From Mucilaginibacter flavus (GTDB taxonomy: Bacteria; Bacteroidota; Bacteroidia; Sphingobacteriales; Sphingobacteriaceae): a stretch of DNA of 64,000 bases. The stretch is from assembly GCF_030409315.1 (NCBI RefSeq), contig NZ_JAUFPS010000096.1:113703-177702 (forward strand), given 5' to 3'. Below the pieces are notes generated by a model that worked only from the letters and a program-made list of their open reading frames with translations, had not been told where the DNA came from and did no database searches. A program made the position numbers and the translations under genes. Below are positions 1 to 7,974 of the stretch, piece after piece (the stretch's first letter is position 1; the number at the start of each line of letters is the position of its first letter).

Positions 1-1
1 A

Positions 2-3000
2 AGCGCCGAGGGCAATGCCGACGTGGATGCCAATATAAATGTAGAAAAACAGGCTCCCGGCCAGTTACGCGCCAATTTCCTGGTAAAGGTGTTTGAACCG
101 GGCGGCAATTTCAGCATTCAACAGGTTAGCATGCCTTACAATGTTTACCCGGGTTATGTGGGCATTAAAACACCAACCGGCAGCGAACTATCGGGTATGT
201 TGGTTACCGATAAGGATCACCAGATTGATATTGCCGATGTAGATGTAAACGGTAACGCACTTGCCGGTACCCGCAATGTTGAACTGGAACTTTACAAAGT
301 ACAATGGCGCTGGTGGTGGGATCAAACCGGCGATGAAACCAGCAATTTTACACAGGATAAATATAACAAGCTCATTAAAACGGCGAGTGTACAATTGGTA
401 AACGGTCGTGGTAAATGGAACCTGCGTATCCCTAAAGCCGATTGGGGCCGCTACCTCATCAAGGTTAAAGACGAACAAACCGGCCACTCAACCGGTAAAA
501 TCATTTATGTTGATTGGCCAAACTGGTCGGAAAGGTTACAGCAAAGCAACCCAACCGAGGCAGCCATGCTTTCTTTTACAGCTGATAAACAAAGCTACAA
601 AGTTGGCGAACAGGCTACGTTAACTATCCCTACCCCAGGTGATGGCCGGGCTTTAATCAGCTTTGAAAATGGCAGCAAAGTTTTAAAAACCACCTGGATT
701 GATACTAAAAAGGGACAAACCCAATACAGCTTTACAGTTGAGCCGGAAATGGCACCAAACATTTTTGTAAACGTTACCCTGCTGCAAAGGCATTCGCAAA
801 CGGTGAACGATTTGCCTATCCGTATGTATGGCGCAATACCTTTAACTGTAAACAATCCCGAAACTATTTTGAAACCGGTGATCAATATGCCGGATAAAAT
901 CAGACCTGAAACAGAATCGGCCATTACGGTATCGGAGGCATCGGGTAAGGAAATGACTTACACCATAGCCATCGTTGATGAAGGCCTGCTGGATATCACC
1001 AATTACAAACTGCCCGATCCGCACGAAACTTTTTACGCCCGTGAAGCTTTGGGTGTTAAAACCTGGGATTTGTTTGATTACGTGATTGGCGCTTATGGCG
1101 GCGGCCTGGAACGCATTTTAAGCATTGGCGGCGACGGTAACCTGGGCACAAACAAAAACGTGTCTGTAAATCGCTTTAAGCCCGTTGTTAGATTTATGGG
1201 GCCGTTCCACCTTGCTGCAGGTGAAAAGCAAACCACGGCCTTTAAACTGCCACAATACGTAGGCTCTGTAAAAGCTATGGTTGTTGCCGGGCATGATGGC
1301 AGCTATGGTATTGCCGAAAAGGCGGTTGCGGTTAAAAAACCTTTGATGATACTGGCTACTTTACCACGCGTGCTTGGCCCGTCAGAAAAAGTGCAGTTGC
1401 CTGTTACTGTTTTTGCAATGGAACCTAATATAAAAACGGTAACCGTTTCTGTACAAAGCAATGCCTTCAGTAACCTAACCGGTAACAACACCCAAACCCT
1501 CACTTTCGCCAAAACCGGCGACCAACTGGCAACGTTTGATTTGAATGTAAAGGATTTTGTTGGCGTAGGCAAGGTAAAGATCATAGCCAAAAGCGGCAGT
1601 GAAACAGCTGCTTATGACGTTGAATTGAATATACGTAACCCCAACCCACCGGTTACACGCATCACCGAAAAAGAGTTAAAGCCAGGCGAAGCATGGAGTA
1701 TGGCTTTCCAGGCAATCGGTATTGCAGGCACCAATAAAAACACCATCGCGGTTGCTTCTATCCCACCGTTAAATCTCGATAAACGTTTAGATTACCTGAT
1801 AGATTATCCGCACGGTTGTGTGGAACAAACCACTTCGGCAGCATTCCCGCAATTGTATCTTGATCAATTGCTTGACCTATCGGCAAGACAAAAGGCCGAA
1901 TCTGAAAGGAATATCAAAGCAACCATCGCCCGTCTTAACGGTTTCCAGGTGCCGGGTGGAGGTTTAAGCTACTGGCCATACGGTGGCGCGGCCGACGAAT
2001 GGGGAACCAACTACGCTGGTCATTTTATGCTTGCAGCGCAGGCCCAAGGCTACAGTATGCCGTTAGGTTTTATAGAACAATGGAAAAAATTCCAAAAACA
2101 AAAAGCCTTAACCTGGGCGCCTGATAGCCGCAGTTTTTATGGCGACGACCTGAACCAGGCCTATCGTCTGTACTTGTTAGCCCTCGCACGCTCTCCGGAG
2201 TTAGGGGCCATGAACCGCTTGCGCGAATTTAAATACCTGAGTGTTGAAGCCAAGTGGCGATTGGCTGCAGCTTATAAACTTGCCGGCCAGCCAGAAATTG
2301 GTTTGAGGATGATAGCGGGTTTGCCAACCACAATTAAGCCGTACAACACCATGTTTGGCACCTACGGGTCCGACTTGCGGGATGAGGCTATGATATTGGA
2401 AACCCTCACCCTGCTTGGCAAACAAGCGCAAGCTGCAAGCCAGCTCAGAACAGTTGCCGCAAGATTATCGCAGGATGATTGGTATAGTACGCAAACCACC
2501 GCTTATTCGCTCATAGCAATAGCGCAATATTGTGGGCAAAATCATTCACCGGGTAAACTTTCGTTCAACTTCCAGTCGGGCGCCGCTAAATCGGATGTAA
2601 ACTCAGCATCTTATATATGGCAAAATGCGCTGGCTGCCAATGGTGGCAAAGTAACCATTAAAAACCAGGGTACTAACAGGCTTTATTTAAGACTGATACA
2701 AAAAGGGCAACCATCATCGGGCTTAGATGTAAAAACATTTATCGACCCTAATGTTTTACAAATGCGGGTTGGTTACTTTAGCTTAACCGGCAAACCTATC
2801 GACCCAGCATCCTTAAAACAAGGTACCGATTTTGTAGCCCAGGTGAATATCAAAAATCCAGGCAGGCGTGGCAGGTACGATAACCTGGCGCTAAGTCAAA
2901 TCTTCCCATCAGGATGGGAGATCCTGAATAGCCGGATGCTGAACAACGATGAAGCGTTTAAGTCATCACCATCAGATTACCGCGACATCAGGGACGACCG

Positions 3001-3169
3001 GGTTAATACTTATTTTAGTCTGTCGGAAGGACACGAGGTAACCTACTATGTAATGCTCAACGCGGCCTACGCCGGGCACTACTATTTGCCTGCCGTATAT
3101 TGCGAGGCCATGTACAACAGCTCCATCAACAGCCTGATTAAAGGGCAATGGGTTGATGTGGTTAAATAA
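2..3169 (+). CDS. Alpha-2-macroglobulin family protein, C-terminal part (5' end outside window)
   Basis: The frame is open to the left edge, so the gene begins upstream; the first possible internal start is GTG at 23, but residues upstream of it read on without a stop. About 1,055 codons are visible, which fits the C-terminal part of the roughly 1,800-residue Bacteroidota alpha-2-macroglobulins. A bait/ANATO-like stretch is followed by the A2M family domain (residues about 280-450 from the GTG) and a thioester motif GCVEQ with Cys near residue 599 and Gln three residues later, then an alpha-helical thioester domain and a receptor-binding-like beta domain. In this family the thioester covalently traps attacking proteases at the cell surface or periplasm. 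The family call rests on motif order and the intact thioester. Its neighbours show no functional link. Confidence 0.93.
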   Translation, partial: SAEGNADVDANINVEKQAPGQLRANFLVKVFEPGGNFSIQQVSMPYNVYPGYVGIKTPTGSELSGMLVTDKDHQIDIADVDVNGNALAGTRNVELELYKVQWRWWWDQTGDETSNFTQDKYNKLIKTASVQLVNGRGKWNLRIPKADWGRYLIKVKDEQTGHSTGKIIYVDWPNWSERLQQSNPTEAAMLSFTADKQSYKVGEQATLTIPTPGDGRALISFENGSKVLKTTWIDTKKGQTQYSFTVEPEMAPNIFVNVTLLQRHSQTVNDLPIRMYGAIPLTVNNPETILKPVINMPDKIRPETESAITVSEASGKEMTYTIAIVDEGLLDITNYKLPDPHETFYAREALGVKTWDLFDYVIGAYGGGLERILSIGGDGNLGTNKNVSVNRFKPVVRFMGPFHLAAGEKQTTAFKLPQYVGSVKAMVVAGHDGSYGIAEKAVAVKKPLMILATLPRVLGPSEKVQLPVTVFAMEPNIKTVTVSVQSNAFSNLTGNNTQTLTFAKTGDQLATFDLNVKDFVGVGKVKIIAKSGSETAAYDVELNIRNPNPPVTRITEKELKPGEAWSMAFQAIGIAGTNKNTIAVASIPPLNLDKRLDYLIDYPHGCVEQTTSAAFPQLYLDQLLDLSARQKAESERNIKATIARLNGFQVPGGGLSYWPYGGAADEWGTNYAGHFMLAAQAQGYSMPLGFIEQWKKFQKQKALTWAPDSRSFYGDDLNQAYRLYLLALARSPELGAMNRLREFKYLSVEAKWRLAAAYKLAGQPEIGLRMIAGLPTTIKPYNTMFGTYGSDLRDEAMILETLTLLGKQAQAASQLRTVAARLSQDDWYSTQTTAYSLIAIAQYCGQNHSPGKLSFNFQSGAAKSDVNSASYIWQNALAANGGKVTIKNQGTNRLYLRLIQKGQPSSGLDVKTFIDPNVLQMRVGYFSLTGKPIDPASLKQGTDFVAQVNIKNPGRRGRYDNLALSQIFPSGWEILNSRMLNNDEAFKSSPSDYRDIRDDRVNTYFSLSEGHEVTYYVMLNAAYAGHYYLPAVYCEAMYNSSINSLIKGQWVDVVK

Positions 3170-3196
3170 CACTGCATGAATTAACCAACCGATGAA

Positions 3197-3229
3197 AAAC
3201 TTACGAAGTTTCAAAAACTTCGTAAGTTT
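3197..3229. repeat. Interspersed palindrome family A, copy 1
   Basis: Perfect inverted repeat with 15-bp arms (3197-3211 and 3215-3229) and a 3-nt loop, core ACTTACGAAGT/ACTTCGTAAGT. Two more copies lie at 4942-4974 and 37324-37356. It sits between the macroglobulin stop and the Crp-type regulator. It lacks a clean T-run, so it is more like a REP-type element than a terminator, although it could stop or stabilise transcripts. Confidence 0.85.
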
Positions 3230-3282
3230 GGATTTGCAGCATTCAATTATACGCGTTGCTAAAACGGTTTACTAACCAGGAT

Positions 3283-3867
3283 ATGTTTTTCCATTTCACA
3301 GATAAATTCCCCCAGCTAATCCCCTATCTTGATAAGTACAGGGCGTTTTTAAAGCGGATGGAGATTTCTGCTAAAACGGTTTTGCTGGAGGAAGGCAGCG
3401 TGTCTCAAAACTATATATACGTAGAAAAAGGCTGTGTACGCGCTTTTTTCAACAATAACGGCGAAGCTAAAACGGTTCAGTTCTTTTTTGAAAATGAGGG
3501 CCTCACCTCTTTTGAAAGTTTCACCAATAATTCCCCAAGCCTTTTAACCATTGAAGCTATCGAACCATCTGTGGTGCACTTACTGCCTAAAAAATATGTG
3601 AACCAATTGGTAAAAGATTTAATTAAAGAACCCGAGTTTGCGCAACTGATACTACAAGTGTCTGCGGGCAGGCAAATGCATTACATGAACGAGTTTTTCT
3701 CCTTCATCCGCGATACACCGGAGGAACGGTATCAAAATCTTTTGAATAATCGCCCTCATATTATTCAGCGGGTACCGCAGCATTACATTGCATCATACCT
3801 GGGCGTTACCACAGTTCATCTTAGCCGCATTAAAAGTAAGATAGCTAAGGGCAAAGCCCATTTCTAA
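3283..3867 (+). CDS. Crp/Fnr family transcriptional regulator
   Basis: About 194 residues with an N-terminal cyclic-nucleotide-binding-like beta-roll (residues 25-110, including YIYVEKGCVRAFF) and a C-terminal winged helix (IASYLGVTTVHLSRIKSKI). This is the usual Bacteroidota layout of small Crp/Fnr proteins, most of which have no known ligand. A TTG at 3256 would add nine residues; the ATG at 3283 is preferred because family members begin close to the first helix. The stop at 3867 lies 72 bp before the next gene, and a perfect 16-bp palindrome sits directly after it (3873-3888), so this protein may control that oxidoreductase. That link is inference. Confidence 0.85.
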   Translation: MFFHFTDKFPQLIPYLDKYRAFLKRMEISAKTVLLEEGSVSQNYIYVEKGCVRAFFNNNGEAKTVQFFFENEGLTSFESFTNNSPSLLTIEAIEPSVVHLLPKKYVNQLVKDLIKEPEFAQLILQVSAGRQMHYMNEFFSFIRDTPEERYQNLLNNRPHIIQRVPQHYIASYLGVTTVHLSRIKSKIAKGKAHF

Positions 3868-3872
3868 AACTT

Positions 3873-3888
3873 GATAACATATGTTATC
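3873..3888. promoter_or_regulatory. Perfect 16-bp palindrome, candidate operator
   Basis: GATAACATATGTTATC is a perfect dyad five bases after the regulator's stop codon. It lies 22 bp upstream of a TAnnTTTG -7 motif, so it overlaps the expected -33 region of the oxidoreductase promoter. Dyads of this size are typical of Crp/Fnr or MarR-type dimers. Which protein binds is inferred from adjacency only. Confidence 0.6.
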
Positions 3889-3910
3889 GTGTCGTCGCCA
3901 TTGGCCGCCG

Positions 3911-3918
3911 TAGTTTTG
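3911..3918 (+). promoter_or_regulatory. Bacteroidota-type -7 promoter element
   Basis: TAGTTTTG matches the TAnnTTTG consensus of the Bacteroidota primary sigma factor. It lies 21 bases before the ATG at 3940, giving a very short leader, and supports the ATG as start rather than the longer frame opening at 3871. Confidence 0.6.
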
Positions 3919-3939
3919 TTTTATCAAAAAGCAAACAAA

Positions 3940-4911
3940 ATGAAAGCAGCGGTAATATATCAAAAAGGCGAGCTACCACAGTACGTGGATTTCCCCGAAC
4001 CTATAGCAAAAAACGATGACGAATTATTAGTAACCGTAAAGGCGGTGGCTATTAAACATCTTGACAAAGGCACAGCATCCGGCAAACACTATTCAAGCGA
4101 TACACCAAAAGAAGGCGGCCGTGTAATTGGCGGCGACGGAGCTTGTGTTTTAGAGGACGGTACACGAGTATACGGCATAGCAATAAATGGCATGCTTGCC
4201 GAAAAAGCGATTATCCATAAAAGCAGGATAGTGAAAATTCCCGATGGATTGGACGATGCTATAGCTTCCGCGCTCCCAAACGCGGTGATTGGCGCGGCGA
4301 TGGGGCTAAAATTTAAAGCTGATATTAAACAGGGAGATATTGTACTGGTTAATGGTGCTACTGGTTTTACAGGGCGCATAGCCGTACAAATAGCCAGACA
4401 CTACGGCGCTGCAAAAATAATTATAACGGGTAGAAACGAAGAATCGCTCAATGACCTGTTATCACTCGGTGCCGATGAAAAGATTTCGGTATTACAGGAC
4501 GATGATAGTTTCAAAGCACAACTTGCCGCAATACATTCAACTACCCCAATTGACATTATCATAGATTATTTGTGGGGACATACCGCCGAAATGATCCTGG
4601 CTTGTTTAAAAGGCAATAGCTCCTTTACCAATAAAATAAGATATGTATCTGTTGGTAGTATGATGGGCGATTTGATCCAGTTATCCGCAGCAAACCTAAG
4701 AAGTGTTGATCTACAATTAACCGGCTCAGGCCTTGGTGCTTGGTCTAAACAGCAGGTTGCACAACTTTTTAGCGAGATTTTGCCGGAGATGTTTGAATTA
4801 GCTGTTGCGGGTAAGCTTAAAGTGGATATTACAGAAGTTAAGCTTGAGGATATAACAGCGCTTTGGGATCTTGATGTGCCGGGTGGGAAGCGGCTGGTAG
4901 TGACGATTTAA
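3940..4911 (+). CDS. Zinc-free medium-chain dehydrogenase/quinone oxidoreductase-like protein
   Basis: 323 residues from the ATG at 3940. The frame is open from 3871, but the upstream 23 codons cover the palindrome and promoter and are unlikely to be coding. The N-terminal GroES-like part (MKAAVIYQKGELP onwards) is followed by a Rossmann dinucleotide-binding segment containing LVNGATGFTGRIAVQIARHYGA, in the position of the AxxGxxG motif, which suggests NADPH binding. No zinc-ligand Cys/His set is visible, so a quinone-oxidoreductase or enoyl-reductase-like activity is more likely than a zinc alcohol dehydrogenase. The substrate cannot be inferred. Control by the upstream Crp-type regulator is plausible. 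Confidence 0.82.
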   Translation: MKAAVIYQKGELPQYVDFPEPIAKNDDELLVTVKAVAIKHLDKGTASGKHYSSDTPKEGGRVIGGDGACVLEDGTRVYGIAINGMLAEKAIIHKSRIVKIPDGLDDAIASALPNAVIGAAMGLKFKADIKQGDIVLVNGATGFTGRIAVQIARHYGAAKIIITGRNEESLNDLLSLGADEKISVLQDDDSFKAQLAAIHSTTPIDIIIDYLWGHTAEMILACLKGNSSFTNKIRYVSVGSMMGDLIQLSAANLRSVDLQLTGSGLGAWSKQQVAQLFSEILPEMFELAVAGKLKVDITEVKLEDITALWDLDVPGGKRLVVTI

Positions 4912-4941
4912 GGTCTTAAAATCCACGAATGAACAAGGGAA

Positions 4942-4974
4942 AAACTTACGAAGTCTTTAAGACTTCGTAAGTTT
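4942..4974. repeat. Interspersed palindrome family A, copy 2
   Basis: Perfect inverted repeat with 16-bp arms (4942-4957 and 4959-4974) and a 1-nt loop. Compared with copy 1, an inner A-T pair is replaced by a G-C pair on both arms, so the pairing is kept. It lies between the convergent oxidoreductase and GH16 genes. Confidence 0.85.
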
Positions 4975-5021
4975 GGCTCTGCGATTAACAAAAATAAGTG
5001 TTTTGATAAGTCAATAAAACC

Positions 5022-5912
5022 CTATTTGTTCTGCGTTACCTTCACCCAATCAACCAGCATTTTGGCCTGGTGATTTTTGATAAGTTTAACGGTCGAGGCG
5101 GGTAAGCCATTGTAAGGCTCTTTTACGCCATTAATCTTTTCGGGATAAGCGCCGCCTAAAGCATAGTCAAAAATAAGGTACTTTTTGCTGTCGAATGCCC
5201 ATTTACCGTAATGCTCGGCCATTTTGCGGCTCACTCTAAACATCAGCTTGCCATCGTACACAAAATCAAGATAATCCGGTGTCCAGTCTACGCCGTAAAT
5301 ATGCCATTTGGTAACATCGTTATTAGCGTCAAAATATTGCCGATTAACAAAGGGGGTTTCACCGCTGTAGCCAGGGCCATGCACCGCGGCGCTTGCCCAA
5401 TCTTTTTCACCAATGTATTCCATAATATCAACCTCGCCGGTTGCGGGCCATTCGTCGTTACCCAGCATCCACCAGGCAGGCCATAAGCCCGCGCCATCGG
5501 TTAATTTTATTTTTGCATAGGCGCTCCCGTAGGCAAAATCAAATTTCCCCTTGGTGTTTATCCTGCCGGATATGAAGTCAAAGTGCTGCCCGTCCTTAGT
5601 TACAAAACCCGGCATCGATTGCGGGCGAATCAACAAAGCGCCGTTTTTAGCCCCCTCGGCTGCCGCGCCTTTCACGGTAAAAATAGTAGCGCTGGTATCG
5701 GTATATGCCTGCAACTCGTTGTTAACGTGCATACCGGTGATCTCTACATTCCATTTGCTCCTATCCAGTTTGCTACCGTTAAAATCGTCGAAGAAAACAA
5801 CTTTGGCAGATTTAGTCGCCGCTTTCTTTTGTTGCGCAAACGCGGTCGTCGATAATGCGAAGATGCCGCAAAACGAGCATATAAAAGTGAACCCAAACTT
5901 TCGGTATATCAT
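5022..5912 (-). CDS. Glycoside hydrolase family 16 protein, secreted beta-glucanase type
   Basis: 296 residues with a signal peptide ending near AFAQQ (about residue 27) and then a single GH16 jelly-roll. The catalytic signature ExDxxE appears as EVDIME (E160 nucleophile, D162, E165 acid/base), preceded by the substrate-cleft segment WPAWWMLG. GH16 enzymes with this signature cut beta-1,3 or mixed beta-1,3/1,4 glucans with retention. It is the last gene of the susC-led run and has no extra modules. With no lipoprotein signal it should reach the periplasm or be secreted. Laminarinase/lichenase specificity is inferred from the family. Confidence 0.92.
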   Translation of the reverse strand: MIYRKFGFTFICSFCGIFALSTTAFAQQKKAATKSAKVVFFDDFNGSKLDRSKWNVEITGMHVNNELQAYTDTSATIFTVKGAAAEGAKNGALLIRPQSMPGFVTKDGQHFDFISGRINTKGKFDFAYGSAYAKIKLTDGAGLWPAWWMLGNDEWPATGEVDIMEYIGEKDWASAAVHGPGYSGETPFVNRQYFDANNDVTKWHIYGVDWTPDYLDFVYDGKLMFRVSRKMAEHYGKWAFDSKKYLIFDYALGGAYPEKINGVKEPYNGLPASTVKLIKNHQAKMLVDWVKVTQNK

Positions 5913-6002
5913 ATAGTATTAATTAAGATAGTTTGACTTAAATAATTTGTTTAAACCGGTGCTGTTCGCCTTTAAAGCAAACGGCACCGGTATTTATAAA
6001 GC

Positions 6003-7058
6003 TTATTGGTACAGGCGGATGTAATCAACCTCCATAGTAGCATTGTTGAAAGCCGGATCAACCGCGCCGCCAAAATTACCTCCCATGGCCACATTTAAAA
6101 TGATGAAAAACTTGTGGTTGAACGGTAGCGTACTGTCGTTAGGAACAGTAAAATATACCACATCGTCAACCATAAATTTAACGGCAGTTGCCGACCAATC
6201 AAGCGCGTACCGATGAAAATCGGTAGTGGCACCGGTAATCATCGTATTGCCGCCAACAGCGTTACCACCAGAGTGACCTGGGTAATGAACCGTGCCATAA
6301 ATTTTATTAAGACTGTTACCTACGTGCTCCATAATGTCAATCTCACCACAGCCCGGCCATGGGTTAGTAGCAATATCATCGCCCATTGCCCATATGGCAG
6401 GCCATGTGCCGGCACCGGCGGGTAGTTTAGCCCTGATCTCCAGTTTACCGTATTTAAAGGAAAACTTATTGAGCGTAAGTATCCTTGCCGAGGTATATGC
6501 GCTGCCCATATAAGCCTCTTTTTTGAGGTTTATTTTTAGCGTACCACCCGATACCACCGCATTATCTGTACGGTTGGTATAATATTCCAGCTCGTTATTG
6601 CCCCAGCCGTTATTATTACCCAGGTCATATCCCCATAAAGAAGGATCTGGCGCGCCATCGGTATTGAACTCTTCGGCCCAGGTAGCACCCGATCCTGTAC
6701 CACCGGTTGATGCCGTTAATGACACTGACACCTGAATAGACGTAACCGAAGTTTGGCCAGTACTGCTTTTGGCGGTAACTTTTATAGTATAAGTACCTGC
6801 TGCCAGGTACTTATAGGTTACGGTTCCGGTTGTTGAAGTTTGAAACAAACCATTGCCAAAATCAAACTCGTAGCTAACCGCGTTCTGGGCCGTTGCCGTA
6901 AGACTTACGTTTCCACTGGCATCGGTACTTACTGTTGAGGTAAGCTTTAGCCCGGTAGGCGGATTATTGGGAGTGCCTGTACCGTCCCCACCCTTTTTGC
7001 CGCATGCGGCAAATGCACACACCAGGAGCACTAAAATCGATAATCTTAAATATTTCAT
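6003..7058 (-). CDS. Lipoprotein GH16 beta-glucanase with N-terminal PKD domain
   Basis: 351 residues. A lipoprotein signal ends at Cys19 (AFAAC), then a PKD-like Ig fold (residues about 38-113, YEFDFGNG...YTIKVTA), a short Ser/Gly/Thr linker, and a GH16 catalytic domain from about residue 125. The active site EIDIME gives E239, D241 and E244. The lipid anchor suggests surface exposure, so this is the likely endo-acting enzyme that makes oligosaccharides for SusC/SusD. Only 8 bp separate it from the upstream PKD lipoprotein, so the two are co-transcribed. Confidence 0.93.
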   Translation of the reverse strand: MKYLRLSILVLLVCAFAACGKKGGDGTGTPNNPPTGLKLTSTVSTDASGNVSLTATAQNAVSYEFDFGNGLFQTSTTGTVTYKYLAAGTYTIKVTAKSSTGQTSVTSIQVSVSLTASTGGTGSGATWAEEFNTDGAPDPSLWGYDLGNNNGWGNNELEYYTNRTDNAVVSGGTLKINLKKEAYMGSAYTSARILTLNKFSFKYGKLEIRAKLPAGAGTWPAIWAMGDDIATNPWPGCGEIDIMEHVGNSLNKIYGTVHYPGHSGGNAVGGNTMITGATTDFHRYALDWSATAVKFMVDDVVYFTVPNDSTLPFNHKFFIILNVAMGGNFGGAVDPAFNNATMEVDYIRLYQ

Positions 7059-7066
7059 ATGGTTTG

Positions 7067-7963
7067 TTATTTAACTTTCAGTTTTTGATACCAGGCCAGC
7101 CCATCAATACCAATATTACGTAAAGATATGTTGGTATCACTTATTGATAAAATTTCATAAGTGTTGGCGCCCGTACCAAAATTAATTAAGCCATTGCCCG
7201 GTACCATAAACTGCACCATGGTTGAATTGCCCGAGTTTGAACCCGAAGTGGCATCCATAAACACCAGCTTTTTAGAACCACTTTCGTCAATATCATAACA
7301 ATTATCGCCACCGGCCTTGCCATAATAAGCAGTTGAAGCAGCTATTACAAATGATTGACCTTTGTTGTTAACGCTCATCAGGATATTTCCATTAGCATCT
7401 TTGGTAAAGGTGATCTCATCATCGTACAAACAATCAGCACGTTGATTTGGTGTAGCAGCATAATAATCTGGCGTAAAAGTATTGGTTGGCCCTACTCCTA
7501 CGTGGCCAGGCGCATTTCTGTCGGTAACCCAGGTACGTGAAGTGCCGCCTGTTAAACCTTCTACAATTGCAGGTGGAATAGTGTACGCGACAAACACCGT
7601 GATTTTTTTACTGATGGTTGAAGTAGCGCCACCGGTACCTATCGCATTTACCGTAATGGTGTAATTAAATATACCCGGGTTATTATACTTATAGATAATT
7701 ACGCCCGACGATACAATTTGCTTATTACCATCGCCAAAATCTACGTTGTAGGTAATAGCATTGGTTGCCGATACGTTTATAGCAACTGTACCCACGCCAG
7801 AACCGGTTGGGTTTGCCGCGTCGGCACCGGTAATGGTTGCGGTTAATTTTAAATCGGATGGCGTTTTAATTTCACCAAACGAATACTTTGTTTTAGTACA
7901 GCTGCTGTAAGTGATAACAGCTGCAATAAAAAACATCGCGATTAATTTTATTTTCAATTTCAT
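7067..7963 (-). CDS. PKD-domain lipoprotein of the glucan locus, probable glycan-binding protein
   Basis: 298 residues, lipoprotein signal ending at Cys22 (ITYSSC). One PKD-like domain (about residues 35-125, NVDFGDGNK...YTITVNA) is followed by a roughly 170-residue beta-rich domain with no catalytic signature I recognise. Proteins of this layout sit next to SusD in many glucan loci and are usually surface glycan-binding or scaffold proteins; that role here is inference. It lies 11 bp downstream of the triplicate-module lipoprotein, in the same operon. Confidence 0.75.
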   Translation of the reverse strand: MKLKIKLIAMFFIAAVITYSSCTKTKYSFGEIKTPSDLKLTATITGADAANPTGSGVGTVAINVSATNAITYNVDFGDGNKQIVSSGVIIYKYNNPGIFNYTITVNAIGTGGATSTISKKITVFVAYTIPPAIVEGLTGGTSRTWVTDRNAPGHVGVGPTNTFTPDYYAATPNQRADCLYDDEITFTKDANGNILMSVNNKGQSFVIAASTAYYGKAGGDNCYDIDESGSKKLVFMDATSGSNSGNSTMVQFMVPGNGLINFGTGANTYEILSISDTNISLRNIGIDGLAWYQKLKVK

Positions 7964-7974
7964 GATCAGTTAAA

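Noticed and set aside
3871..3939. 23-codon N-terminal extension of the oxidoreductase
   Set aside because: It would span the palindrome and the -7 promoter element; the ATG at 3940 gives the normal N-terminus.
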